The notes under the pieces were generated by a model. It searched no databases and had not been told where the DNA came from. It was given only the letters and a program-made list of their open reading frames with translations. From Phytohabitans houttuyneae (lineage in GTDB: Bacteria > Actinomycetota > Actinomycetes > Mycobacteriales > Micromonosporaceae), in the NCBI RefSeq assembly GCF_011764425.1, contig NZ_BLPF01000005.1, positions 337,553 to 401,552 of the forward strand: a stretch of 64,000 nucleotides of DNA. Direction: 5' to 3'. Below, piece after piece: positions 33,320 through 42,491 of the stretch (positions within the stretch are counted from its first letter, which is position 1; each line of letters begins with the position of its first letter). A program made the position numbers and the translations under genes.

Positions 33320-34193
33320 GAGATCAGTTCAGAATGAGTTGTCTGAGGCAGATCACTGAGCAGGCGAGGCTGATCAGTGCTTGGTGGATGTCGGCGCGGC
33401 GTTCGGTGCGCAGGCGGAGCTTCTTGAACGCGTGCAGCCAGGCGATTGTGCGTTCGACGTACCAGCGGTGCTTGCCCAGACCGGATCCGTGCCCGGCGCC
33501 CCGGTGGGCGATGTGCGGGGTGATGCCGCGGGCTCGGACCAGGCGACGGTACTTGTCGTGGTCATAGCCGCGGTCGGCGTAGATGCGGCGCGGTCGTTTT
33601 CTGGGCCGGCCACGCACGCCGCGGACCTGAGGGATGGCGTCAATGAGGGGCAGCAACTGCGTGACGTCGTTGCGGTTGCCGCCAGTGAGGGTGACAGCGA
33701 GCGGGATGCCGGCCGCGTCGGTGATCACGTGATGTTTGCTGCCCAGCTTGCCCCGGTCGACCGGGCTCGGGCCGGTGTGCTGCCCCCTTTGAGCGCGCGC
33801 AGGTGCGAGGAGTCCACGATCGCCGCAGACAGATCCAACCGCCCGGCGGCGCGCAACTCGGCCAGGATCAGCTCGTGCAGCTGCTGCCAGACGCCAGCCT
33901 CGTGCCACTCCTTCAGCCGCCGCCAGCAAGTAGCACCAGACGCGCCGAACGCGGCCGTCGGCAATGCGTTCCACGACACCCCGGTCCGGGCCGCGAACAG
34001 GATCCCTTCCAGCGCGGCCCGGTCGGAGGTCCGGGCCCGGCCCGGATAGCGGTATCGCCGCTGCCGCACCGGAATCAGTGGCTCCAACCGCGACCACAGC
34101 TCATCTGTGAGCACCGCATCAGACACCTCAGGAGTGTCGAACACCCTGAACAGCAACCCGATCAGACACGCCAGCTCATTCTGAACTGATCCC
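33320..34193 (-). mobile_element. IS5-family insertion sequence
   Basis: Element of 874 bases with 19-base terminal inverted repeats GAGATCAGTTCAGAATGAG / GGGATCAGTTCAGAATGAG (one mismatch). TAA is found on both sides (33317-33319 and 34194-34196), a typical TNA-type target duplication. The transposase is in two overlapping frames, as in the IS427-like subgroup. Confidence 0.9.
33324..34156 (-). CDS. IS5-type DDE transposase, two frames joined by -1 frameshift
   Basis: The first frame (34156 to about 33785) has LTDELWSRLEPLIPVRQRR, the DUF4096-like start, and ends at VDSSHLRALKGG with the first catalytic Asp. The second carries KHHVITDAAGIPLAVTLTGG, YADRGYDHD (second Asp) and YVERTIAWLHAF (catalytic Glu). 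The switch occurs at AAAGGGGG (33783-33790 on the complement). It may be programmed slippage, as known in this group, or a lost G like those in several host genes here. The first start (TTG 34156 or a GTG just downstream) is uncertain. Confidence 0.85.
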
Positions 34194-34196
34194 TAA

Positions 34197-34570
34197 GCCC
34201 ACCCATCGACCGGGTTCGTGCAACAGTTCGTGCCCGTCGAGCGTGTTGGAACCGATGAGAGGTGGGAGTGGTCGAGACGCTGGACGGGGTCACCACGATC
34301 CTGCACTCCGCGCGTTTGGTGTTGGGCAGGCCGCAGGGAGCCTGGTGAGCTATGGCGTCGACGGCAGTCGACCGTTGCGGGCGACCGGCGTCGCGGTGGA
34401 CCTAGCCGGCATGGGCACGTGCAGTTCGTGTCCGTCACCCATCAACGTGTTCTTCGACAGCACCGGCCGATTCATACAGCTCCGGCTGTGTCCGGTAACG
34501 AAACGCCAATCCACCCGGCTGGAATCGAATACGGCCGAAGACGGGCCCGGATTGGCTGGATCAGCTCGCG
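34197..34570. other. Region right of the IS without recognised gene
   Basis: About 370 bases with open frames on both strands but no motif or family pattern that can be named. It may contain the displaced upstream region of the Hsp70-like gene. Confidence 0.5.
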
Positions 34571-35317
34571 CTATATCACCAGGGTGTCGAACCGGCCTTC
34601 CCGGCGGCGGACGTGCCCACGCCATCCCGCTACCAGCGCGATGAAAGTCCAGCCGCTGCCGCCCAGAACCAGTGACCCCAGCTTGGCGGTGGAGTCGACC
34701 CGATCGGCCTCCTTGAGCGCGATCACACCGTTCGGATCGGTGAGAACGGTCAGGGTGTCGCCGATCTCGTAGTCGGGGGCGCTGCCTCGATAGATCAGCG
34801 GCTCGCCGAGCGGCCCATCGTCACCCTCGAGCGTGAACGTGTGCCGCTTACCGGCGACCTCAGCGTCGACGACGGTTACCTGCTGACGGACGCCGCGATT
34901 CTCCAGAGCCAGGTCGGGGGCGAGTTCCACCGACCCGACAAGCACGAACAGGCCGGGAATGAACGACAGCAACGACAGCCACATCGCTCGGTGCAGCAAA
35001 CGTACGACGATCATGAAGGCCAGGCAGAAGGCGACTCCCGTCACGATCGAAATGACCTTCGACCCCACCGCGGCGTACGCGATCGCGGTATTGAGCGCGA
35101 TGAAAGCCAGGCCAAGCAGCACCACCAGCGCCGTCCTGGTGGCCGACTTGCCCGCCGGCCAGGCTCCCGCCCAGCGGGTGGAACCAGCCGGCGGCGCCGC
35201 GGCTGGACCGGATCCGTACGAACCGAACCTGGCCGGAGGCGTTCGGGTGAATCGCTGGTCGGCCTCTCGTCCTCCGTCCGGCTGGATCCGGTCTGGTGGG
35301 GCGGGTTCGGAACGCAT
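34571..35317 (-). CDS. DUF3592-like membrane protein
   Basis: Membrane protein of 248 residues. A Pro/Arg-rich cytoplasmic start is followed by three or four helices (TALVVLLGLAFIALNTAIAYA, VISIVTGVAFCLAFMIVV, LSLLSFIPGLFVLVGSVEL) and a soluble beta domain (VTVVDAEVAGKRHTFTLEGD, YEIGDTLTVLTDPNG) of the DUF3592 type, then a final helix. The GDxLxVLxDP pattern is characteristic. Start at 35317 lacks a clear ribosome site; an ATG 15 bases upstream is possible. Confidence 0.7.
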   Translation of the reverse strand: MRSEPAPPDRIQPDGGREADQRFTRTPPARFGSYGSGPAAAPPAGSTRWAGAWPAGKSATRTALVVLLGLAFIALNTAIAYAAVGSKVISIVTGVAFCLAFMIVVRLLHRAMWLSLLSFIPGLFVLVGSVELAPDLALENRGVRQQVTVVDAEVAGKRHTFTLEGDDGPLGEPLIYRGSAPDYEIGDTLTVLTDPNGVIALKEADRVDSTAKLGSLVLGGSGWTFIALVAGWRGHVRRREGRFDTLVI

Positions 35318-35523
35318 GACCAAGATCATAACGGTGGCCGACACCCAACTTGAGCGTGCCTGGAGGCCATGGAGGCGCGCGGGCCGTACGGACCCGGTGC
35401 CGCTCCAGTAGGCTAGGGGTACTGCTCCACCGTTCTGCCCTGGCCGCGTTCGACTCCGGGCCACCAGCGTGCACGGCCGCCGGCCTGCGCCGGGCAGCTC
35501 ATTCTTCAACGTTCGGAGACTTC

Positions 35524-36948
35524 ATGGCGGTACGCCGCCCCCGTTCCACCGCACCTTCAACCGCCTTCGGCGAGCTGGGCGTACCCGCCGCGCTCGTCGA
35601 GGCCCTGGCCGCCGTCGGCGTGACAACGCCGTTCCCGATCCAGGCGGCGACGCTGCCCGATGCCCTCGCCGGGCGCGATGTGCTCGGCCGGGGACGTACC
35701 GGGTCAGGCAAGACCTATGCGTTCGCGGTGCCGCTGCTGGCCCGGTTGGCGGCGCGCCCCGCGTCGCGCCGTCCGGGGCGGCCCCGAGCGCTGATCCTCG
35801 CGCCGACCCGCGAGCTCGCCACACAGATCGAGGCGTCGATCGCACCGCTGGCGGCGGCCGTCAAGCTGCGCACGCTGACGGTGTTCGGCGGGGTGGCCGC
35901 GGACCGTCAGATCGCCGGGCTGCGTTCCGGTGTGGACGTTCTCGTCGCGTGTCCGGGCCGGCTTCTCGACCACATCGAGAACGGTCACGTCAGTCTCGAC
36001 GCGGTCGAGGCTACGGTGCTCGACGAGGCCGACCACATGGCCGACCTCGGCTTCCTGCCGGTCGTCCGGCGGCTGCTGGACCAAACGCCGCGGCGCGCTC
36101 AGCGGCTGCTCTTCTCGGCCACGCTCGACGCCGGCATCGACGTCCTGGTCCGGCGGTACCTCGTCGATCCGGTCACCCACAACGTCGACGCCGCGTCGGC
36201 GCCGGCGGCTGTGCCGCACCACGTGTTGCACGTCACCCATCAGGAGCGGCTGTCCGTGCTGGTCGACCTGGCCGCCGCTCCGGGCCGCACGCTGGTCTTC
36301 GCGCGCACCAAGCGGCGGGCGAAGACACTCACCCGTCAGCTCGTCGAGGCAGGTGTGCCGGCCATCGAGCTGCACGGCAACCTCGGGCAGAGTGCGCGGA
36401 GCCGCAACCTGACGGCCTTCGCCGCGGGCAGCGCGACCACCCTGGTGGCGACGGACATCGCCGCCCGCGGCATCCATGTCGACGACGTCGCGCTCGTCGT
36501 TCATGCCGACCCACCGGCCGAGTACAAGGCATACCTGCACCGCTCCGGCCGGACCGCCCGGGCCGGTGCGACTGGCACGGTCGTCACTCTCATGACCGAC
36601 GACCAGATCGACGGGGTACGCCAACTCGCCCGGCAGGCTGGCATCACTCCGACCACCACACGGCTCCGGCCTGGGCACCCGCTCCTCGCTCAGATCGCCC
36701 CCGGCCCGCGCACGTTGGTCGCCCCGCCAGCCGCCGAGCCCGCAAAGGCCACCGGTCGCGGCCGGTCCCGGGCATCTGCCGCTCCCAAGACGACCAGCCA
36801 ACGCCGCAAGACCGGTTCCCAAGCGGCGGGCAGCGCGCGCGGCAGCCGGCACACCGCCACGCCAGCCGCGCGGCAGGTGTCCAGTGCAGCCGCCTTCTCC
36901 GCCGGAAGCCGCGCCGGTACCACCCGTCGCGGTGGCCGGCCTCGATAG
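35524..36948 (+). CDS. DEAD-box RNA helicase
   Basis: ATP-dependent RNA helicase of 474 residues. Q motif region FPIQAATLPDALAGRD; motif I GRTGSGKT (~59-66); Ia PTRELATQ; II DEAD (~165); III SAT (SATLD); then ATDIAARGIH and HRSGRTARAG (motifs V and VI). The ~85-residue tail is Arg/Ser/Ala-rich and basic, fit for RNA binding. An untranslated leader of about 100 bases separates a TAGGCT-like -10 from the start. Such helicases are often cold-induced; the window also has a cold-shock gene, though far away. Confidence 0.95.
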   Translation: MAVRRPRSTAPSTAFGELGVPAALVEALAAVGVTTPFPIQAATLPDALAGRDVLGRGRTGSGKTYAFAVPLLARLAARPASRRPGRPRALILAPTRELATQIEASIAPLAAAVKLRTLTVFGGVAADRQIAGLRSGVDVLVACPGRLLDHIENGHVSLDAVEATVLDEADHMADLGFLPVVRRLLDQTPRRAQRLLFSATLDAGIDVLVRRYLVDPVTHNVDAASAPAAVPHHVLHVTHQERLSVLVDLAAAPGRTLVFARTKRRAKTLTRQLVEAGVPAIELHGNLGQSARSRNLTAFAAGSATTLVATDIAARGIHVDDVALVVHADPPAEYKAYLHRSGRTARAGATGTVVTLMTDDQIDGVRQLARQAGITPTTTRLRPGHPLLAQIAPGPRTLVAPPAAEPAKATGRGRSRASAAPKTTSQRRKTGSQAAGSARGSRHTATPAARQVSSAAAFSAGSRAGTTRRGGRPR

Positions 36949-37004
36949 GCCCGGTTCCACCTGGCGGGACGGACCGGACGGACCGTGTAGCCGCTATCGG
37001 ACCG

Positions 37005-37678
37005 TCAGGGTTTGACCTCGTCGGTTTCGCCGACATCGCGCAGGTGGCTCTCCACGTGCGCCGTCAGTCGCGACCGGTACTCCCGCCCGAATGCCTCAAG
37101 GTCCTCGATCTGGTGCTGGGCCGCGACGCGCTCCGCCTCCAGGCCGCTCATCGCCTCGTTGTGGCGCTGTCGTGCATCCCGCTCCAAGGCATCGGCGTTG
37201 GTCAGTGCATCGCCGGTAATCTGCTGCGCCGCCGAGCGGGCGTCGGACAACACGTCGTGGGCCTCGCGCTGGGCTTCGCCGAGGTGGGTGTCGGCGGTGC
37301 GCTCTGCCATGGTCAACACCTGAGATGCCTGCTCACGGTCGGGGACGGCCACTGCGCCGCTCTGCGCGCGTGCCCGCTCTAGCTCGGCCTGGATCGCGCG
37401 GGCTGCCCGTTCCGCAGATGCCCTTTCCCGGTGAACGCGGTCGAGTTGGGCGGTCAACTCGTCCAAGGCGGTGGCCAGCTGTTGGTCGGGGCCGTGCCAG
37501 CCTGTGCGCGGTCGTGCGCCATCAGGTTGCGCAGGTCGTTGTTCGCCTCGATCAGGCGGATGAGCTCCTGTTCGAGCTCGTCCAAGAAGGCATCGACGTG
37601 TTCCTCGTCGTAGCCGCGCTTGCCGATGGAGGGCTTTTTGAAAGCGATGTTGTGAATGTCGGCCGGAGTGAGCGCCAT
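37005..37678 (-). CDS. DivIVA-domain protein (frameshift near 37490)
   Basis: Coiled-coil protein related to DivIVA/Wag31, which marks curved membrane and poles. AAGGAG precedes the ATG at 37678. The N-terminal motif [34 protein letters not shown] (residues 3-36, given here in outline) is the membrane-binding DivIVA start. After residue ~60 the frame breaks: adding one C to the CCCC at 37488-37491 (minus strand) joins AQAGTAP to [15 protein letters not shown] and gives a ~224-residue coiled coil. Likely a second copy, since the main DivIVA sits elsewhere in such genomes. Confidence 0.8.
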
Positions 37679-37952
37679 CAGGCTCCTTGGGTTGGTGCGG
37701 CCCGCGCGTCGACTGGTCACCGTTTCTTCCATGATCACGCCGCACCACGAGCCGTAAGCACGACAGAACCCAGGTCACGGCCGACACTACCAAGCCTTCC
37801 GCCTTGCTAGCGCGCCGAGAAGCATCCGGGGGCGTCTCGGCCGTGCGGGAACGATGCAGGATCGATGAAGGCGTGGCGCAGGATCCGAACCGACGAGGTA
37901 CGCACCGGGTGCGAAACCCCGTCCATTTCCGGACACCGGCCGAAGGAGAAGC

Positions 37953-38501
37953 ATGCTCTCGACGTCACGCTTACGTCGCCTGGTGAAGCGTCCAGGACGG
38001 CTCATCGCTATCGCCACCGCCGTGGTGACCGGCGGCGCGTTGGTCGCCGTCCCGTCGGTGGCCTCCGCCGCCACGTACAACACCTACTACATCCAGAACG
38101 CGGCCACCGGTCAATGCCTGGAGCCGAGGAACAACCCCGCGTCCAACAACATCATTACGAAAGTGTGCGGCTCATACGATTCCTGGTCCTTCAACGGCAA
38201 CCTGATCGCCGACGCGTTGCAGGTAAACTGCCTCACCCTCAACACGGTCCCTGGTGGCGTGAGCCTGCGTATGACCGGCTGCCGCCCGCAGGATCCCGAA
38301 CCGCGGCGGCGGTGGGCGTTCACGAACTTCGATGGGAGCCCGACCCAGATCCTCAGCGCCGCCACGGGCTGCGCGCTGCTGGACTCCGACATCCCCGGTG
38401 ACACGGCCTTCTGCGTGCGCGCCGACAGCGGCAACTCCCATCAACGGTGGCGGATCGTCTTCGCGGGAACCATCGAGATCCCGGACAACCCGACCGGGTG
38501 A
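37953..38501 (+). CDS. Secreted ricin-type lectin-domain protein
   Basis: Exported protein of 182 residues preceded by GAAGGAG. Residues 1-40 form a long signal peptide (RLIAIATAVVTGGALVAVPSVASA). The rest is a single beta-trefoil, with IQNAATGQCLEPRNN, a central CLTLN and ATGCALLDSD repeats and a terminal HQRWRI, the QxW-like signature of RICIN domains. Three Cys pairs are visible. No catalytic domain is attached; it may bind sugars at the cell surface. Confidence 0.8.
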   Translation: MLSTSRLRRLVKRPGRLIAIATAVVTGGALVAVPSVASAATYNTYYIQNAATGQCLEPRNNPASNNIITKVCGSYDSWSFNGNLIADALQVNCLTLNTVPGGVSLRMTGCRPQDPEPRRRWAFTNFDGSPTQILSAATGCALLDSDIPGDTAFCVRADSGNSHQRWRIVFAGTIEIPDNPTG

Positions 38502-38599
38502 CCTCGGCACGCGTCCGGTGTCGACAGCGGTTCCGGCGACACCGGACGCGGAGGCCTCGTCGAATCCGGCCGGCCACCACCTGCGCTGAACCGGCGCCG

Positions 38600-41500
38600 T
38601 CAGCTGGCTTTTATGATCGACCGAACCTGGCCCAACCGGCCGCGGATGGCCGGCACGGTGGTTTCCTCCTCGTCGGTGTGGTCGACGCCCAGGCGGGTGA
38701 GGATGGCCAGTGCATCCTCCCAGTGGCGGCGGGCCTGCTCGTGCAGGTTGAGGGCGCTGTGTGCGGACGCGAGCCCGTCGTGCGCGCGCGCCTGGTCGGC
38801 GGGCTGCCCCAGCTCGCGACAGAGCGCGAGAGCCCGGCCGTGGTACGCGATGGCGGCATCGGGTTGGCCGGTGGCGTGCCGCAGCCGGCCCAGGCCGTGC
38901 CATGCCTCGAACTCGAAGTTGCGGTCGCCACTGTCGCGGGCCAGTGCGAGGAGTTCCTGGTAGTAGGCATCGGCCTGCTGGTGGCAGCCACGCCGCCGGT
39001 GGATGTCGCCGAGGCCGGTCAGCGCGTTCAGCTCGCTTCGGCGTTGGCCGGCGGCGCGGGCGATCCGCAGCACGTGCTCGTAGTGCTCGACAGCCAGCGT
39101 GTACCGACCCTGCAACCGATGGATGTCGCCGAGAGCGGCCAACGCGTCCAGTTCGCCGGCGCGGTGGCCGGTGGCCTTGGCGATCCGCAACACCTGCCGG
39201 TAGTGCTCGGCAGCCTGCTCGGGCTGGCCTTGCCGCCGATGGATGTCGCCGAGGCTGCCCAGCGCGGTCAGCTCGCCGAGGCGATGGCCGATGGCACGGG
39301 CGATTCCCAACGCCTGCTCGTAGTGTTCGGCGGCCTGCCGGGGGCGGCCCTGCAGCCGGTGGATGTGGCCCAGGCCGGTCAGCGCGGTCAGCTCGCCGGC
39401 GTGGTGGCCTGTGGCCCGAGCGATCCGCAGTACCTCACTGAAGTCGTCGGCGGCCTCCGCATGTCGGCCCTGCAGCCGCCGGATGTCGCCGAGGCCGGTC
39501 AACGCGTCCACCTCGTCGGCGCGGCTGCCGGTGGCGAGGGCGGTGGCCAGGGTTTGCTGGTGGAGCGTCTCGGCGTCGTGGTAGCGGCCACGGGTGCGCA
39601 TGTGTCGATGCAGGATGCCGGACAGGTGCCGGACGTGGTCAGCGTGGTGGTGCTGGCCGGCATGCCGCACGGCGGCCAGAAGGTTGCCGTGTTCGGTGTC
39701 CAACCACTGCAGCGCCGCCGCCGCGGTGGACAGGTCGGGACAGGGAGTGCGCGCCGCTGGGACCGGCGGCCGGTGCTCACGCTCGGCCGGGTACGCCGCG
39801 TTCATGGCCAGCGCGGCGACGTGCCGGTAGTAGTCCAGCAGGCGGCTGATCGCCGCTTGCGCGGTGTACTCGGTCAGGCTGCCGGTGGCCGCGTGCGCGC
39901 GCGTCAGGTCGTGAAACCCGTACCGGCCTGGGGTCGGCTCCTGCAGCAAGTGGGCATCGAGGAGCCGGTCGAGCGTCCGGCCGGCGAGCCGCAGGGTGAC
40001 GTTCAGCAGGGCGGCCGCGGCATACCGATCGAGGTCGGGTCCGGGGTGGCGGCCGAGGAGCCGGTACGCCTGCTGCTGGTCGACGTCGAGGTGGCGGATG
40101 GACAGGTCGAGGGTGGCGGTGACACTGCGCTGCCCGACCTCCAGTTCGGTCAGCCGGTGCTGCTGGTCGCGTAGCCGCTCCACCAGATGACTCAGCGACC
40201 ACGTGGGGTGAGAGCGCAAGCGGGCGGCCGCGATGCGGATCGCCAGCGGCAGCTGGCCGCACCTTTGCACAAGCTCGATCAGTAGATCGGGTGGCTGCTC
40301 AGAAAGCTGGTCCGGGCCGGCGATGCGGGTGAACAAGGTGACCGCGTCGGAAACGGGAAGGGTGTCGAGTGACAGCGTGTAGGTGGGATCAAGTCCGGGC
40401 AGCCGGTGCCGGCTGGTGACCAGCACCATGCTGCCCGGAGCGCCGGGTAGTAGCGGCTGCACCTGGGTCTCGGCGGCGGCGTTGTCCAGCACGATCAGCA
40501 TCCGCTTGTCGGCGAGCCGCGTCCGGTACAGCGCGGCCCGTTCCTCCAGACCGGCCGGAATCTGCGCCGCCGGGATGCCGAGCGCCCGCAGCGCGTGGTC
40601 GAGTGCCGCCCCCGAGTCGACCGGCTCCACCCCGCACGTGTATCCGTGCAGGTCGACGAAGAGCTGCCCGTCCGGGTAACGCTCGGCGATGCGGTGGGCG
40701 ACGTGGACCGCCAGGGCGGTCTTGCCGATCCCGGCCATCCCATCGATCGCGCCGATCGCCATGGCGGAGCCGTCGTGTACCCGATCCAGCGCGGCCACCT
40801 CCCGGATCCGACCGGTGAACATCCGCGGCGGCGCCGGCAGCTGCCGCGGGACGCTCCGGGGTGCCGTCGTGGCGGCGGGTGGTGCGGCGCTGGTCGGTGC
40901 GGCGGCCCGGACCGGCGGCGGCGGGAAGGCATCGCCGCGCAGGATGGCCTGGTACAGCTGCTGCAGGTCATGGCCCGGGTCGATGCCGAGCTCGTCGGCG
41001 AGCAGCCGCCTGGTGCGGGTGTAAACATCAAGGGCCTCGGCGGTACGGCCGATGCTGTGCAGGACGCGCGTCAGCTCCACGGCCAAGGGCTCGACCAGGG
41101 GGTGCTGTGCGACCAACTCGGTCAGCGGTCCAATCACCGTGGCCGGATCGCCGACGCCGTTTTCAGCCCGCGCCCACAACACGACGGCGTCCAGGTACTC
41201 CTGCTGCCACGCGGCACGGGTCCGGGCCGCCCACTGTCCCGGTAGGCCGGCCAGCGGTTCGCCGTGCCACAGCCCGATCGCCTCACACAGCCGGGCCGCG
41301 CGGTCCTGGTCCGGGCTGTCCGGGGCCCGCGCCTGGACGACCAGCCGCCGGAACTGATGCAGGTCAACCTGAGCGGGGTCGATGTCGAGCAGGTAACCCC
41401 CGGACCGGCGGACCAACGGCACGGTGGCACCGGCCGTCGTGCCAGCCGGAGTGAGCAGCCGCCGGAGCCGGGTGATGTGCACATGCAAGGTACGGCGGGC

Positions 41501-41668
41501 GCCCGCCGAGGCGGTTTCCCACACCCGATCGATCAACATCTGGGTGGACGTCAACCTGCCGGCCTCGACGAGCAGAATCGCCAACACGAGCCGCTGTTGT
41601 GGCCTCCCGAGCGGGATCGCCTGATCGCCCGCACGGGCCTCGACCGGGCCCAGCACCCGAAACTCCAT
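38600..41668 (-). CDS. AfsR/SARP-type transcriptional regulator
   Basis: Large regulator of 1022 residues. Order: OmpR-like winged helix (~1-90; FRVLGPVEARAGDQAIPLG, LHVHITRLRRLL), BTAD (~95-245), NB-ARC NTPase (Walker A IDGMAGIGKTALAVHVA ~327-343; LIVLDNAA as Walker B), then a C-terminal TPR array of at least six 40-residue units (GDIHRLQGR...AVEHYEHVLRIARA). Such proteins activate secondary-metabolite or morphogenetic genes, but no biosynthetic cluster is adjacent. ATG at 41668 starts directly at the winged helix. Confidence 0.95.
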   Translation of the reverse strand: MEFRVLGPVEARAGDQAIPLGRPQQRLVLAILLVEAGRLTSTQMLIDRVWETASAGARRTLHVHITRLRRLLTPAGTTAGATVPLVRRSGGYLLDIDPAQVDLHQFRRLVVQARAPDSPDQDRAARLCEAIGLWHGEPLAGLPGQWAARTRAAWQQEYLDAVVLWARAENGVGDPATVIGPLTELVAQHPLVEPLAVELTRVLHSIGRTAEALDVYTRTRRLLADELGIDPGHDLQQLYQAILRGDAFPPPPVRAAAPTSAAPPAATTAPRSVPRQLPAPPRMFTGRIREVAALDRVHDGSAMAIGAIDGMAGIGKTALAVHVAHRIAERYPDGQLFVDLHGYTCGVEPVDSGAALDHALRALGIPAAQIPAGLEERAALYRTRLADKRMLIVLDNAAAETQVQPLLPGAPGSMVLVTSRHRLPGLDPTYTLSLDTLPVSDAVTLFTRIAGPDQLSEQPPDLLIELVQRCGQLPLAIRIAAARLRSHPTWSLSHLVERLRDQQHRLTELEVGQRSVTATLDLSIRHLDVDQQQAYRLLGRHPGPDLDRYAAAALLNVTLRLAGRTLDRLLDAHLLQEPTPGRYGFHDLTRAHAATGSLTEYTAQAAISRLLDYYRHVAALAMNAAYPAEREHRPPVPAARTPCPDLSTAAAALQWLDTEHGNLLAAVRHAGQHHHADHVRHLSGILHRHMRTRGRYHDAETLHQQTLATALATGSRADEVDALTGLGDIRRLQGRHAEAADDFSEVLRIARATGHHAGELTALTGLGHIHRLQGRPRQAAEHYEQALGIARAIGHRLGELTALGSLGDIHRRQGQPEQAAEHYRQVLRIAKATGHRAGELDALAALGDIHRLQGRYTLAVEHYEHVLRIARAAGQRRSELNALTGLGDIHRRRGCHQQADAYYQELLALARDSGDRNFEFEAWHGLGRLRHATGQPDAAIAYHGRALALCRELGQPADQARAHDGLASAHSALNLHEQARRHWEDALAILTRLGVDHTDEEETTVPAIRGRLGQVRSIIKAS
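38990..39600 (-). repeat. 120-base tandem repeat coding the TPR array
   Basis: GGATGT(C/G)GCC recurs at 39001, 39121, 39241, 39361 and 39481, exactly 120 bases apart, each marking the start of a 40-residue TPR unit. Units are close enough at DNA level to recombine. Confidence 0.85.
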
Positions 41669-41917
41669 GACGCGCCCCCGCAGTCGACGTCTGACAGCGC
41701 GGCCCCGCGCTGCCCCAACCAGCACGGATCCACGCCCAGCTATGAGTGTAGGGCGGCGGCGCGGCGGTGGTCGGTCGCGGCGTTAACAGCCCGTTAGGAA
41801 TTCACGCCACCGTCGATGTGCAGGCTGGGAATCGCGCGGCGGACATCGACAGATCTATAACCCGCGCGTGTACCACGATCTGCCCTTTTCCCTCGCCGAA
41901 CAGGAAGGACGCTGACG

Positions 41918-42385
41918 ATGTCGATCACACCGCCACGCAGAAAATTCGCCGGAAGGTCCGTGCGCGCCAAAGTGCTGTTCACCGCGACCATCGCGATGAT
42001 CCTCGCGCTTCCGGCGCCGGCCGCTGTCGCGGCCACTGATGATCAGGTCACCACGGGATCCCCGACGGTTGGCGCGTCCGAAGTCCCGATCCGGGTCAGC
42101 GACGCCAGCCGCTTCGGAACGCAGGTGATCTACGACGTCGGTTGCTGGACGACATTCCGGCCGCCGGCCCCGGGCGGAGCGCCGATGACGCACTACTACG
42201 CGAACTGCGCGAACACCTGGGACATCGTCTGCCCGGCCGTCTACGTCAACGGTGTCCCGACGGTCTATGACAGGGCATGGCAGGTCGTGGGCCCGTACCC
42301 CGGCGTGGCCGACGACACCAACACCGCCGTGTGGTACTACGGGGCGACCATCCCGAACGGCATTTACACCACCGTTTTCTGTTGA
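41918..42385 (+). CDS. Secreted protein of unknown function
   Basis: Protein of 155 residues with CAGGAAGGA before the ATG. Residues 1-38 are a signal peptide (LFTATIAMILALPAPAAVAA). The mature part has four Cys (GCWTTF, ANCANTWD, IVCPAVYV, terminal C) and aromatic-rich strands (MTHYYANC, AVWYYGATIP). No family recognised. It is divergent from the AfsR-type gene, 250 bases away. Confidence 0.7.
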   Translation: MSITPPRRKFAGRSVRAKVLFTATIAMILALPAPAAVAATDDQVTTGSPTVGASEVPIRVSDASRFGTQVIYDVGCWTTFRPPAPGGAPMTHYYANCANTWDIVCPAVYVNGVPTVYDRAWQVVGPYPGVADDTNTAVWYYGATIPNGIYTTVFC

Positions 42386-42491
42386 CCCGGTAAATTCGCG
42401 GCGCGGACCTTGTCGGGTCCGCGCCGGATTGCGCCTGACGACCTCGACCGGACCAGCAGAGTCGTCGTCCCGAGTCACGCCGCGGGGCCGG

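Noticed and set aside
33783..33790. IS transposase as inactive pseudogene
   Set aside because: Two-frame transposases with slippage sites are normal in this IS5 subgroup, and the ends and target duplication are intact, so inactivity cannot be concluded.
38600..42385. Secondary-metabolite gene cluster around the AfsR-type regulator
   Set aside because: No synthase, NRPS, terpene or RiPP genes lie nearby; neighbours are secreted proteins and a glycosyltransferase.
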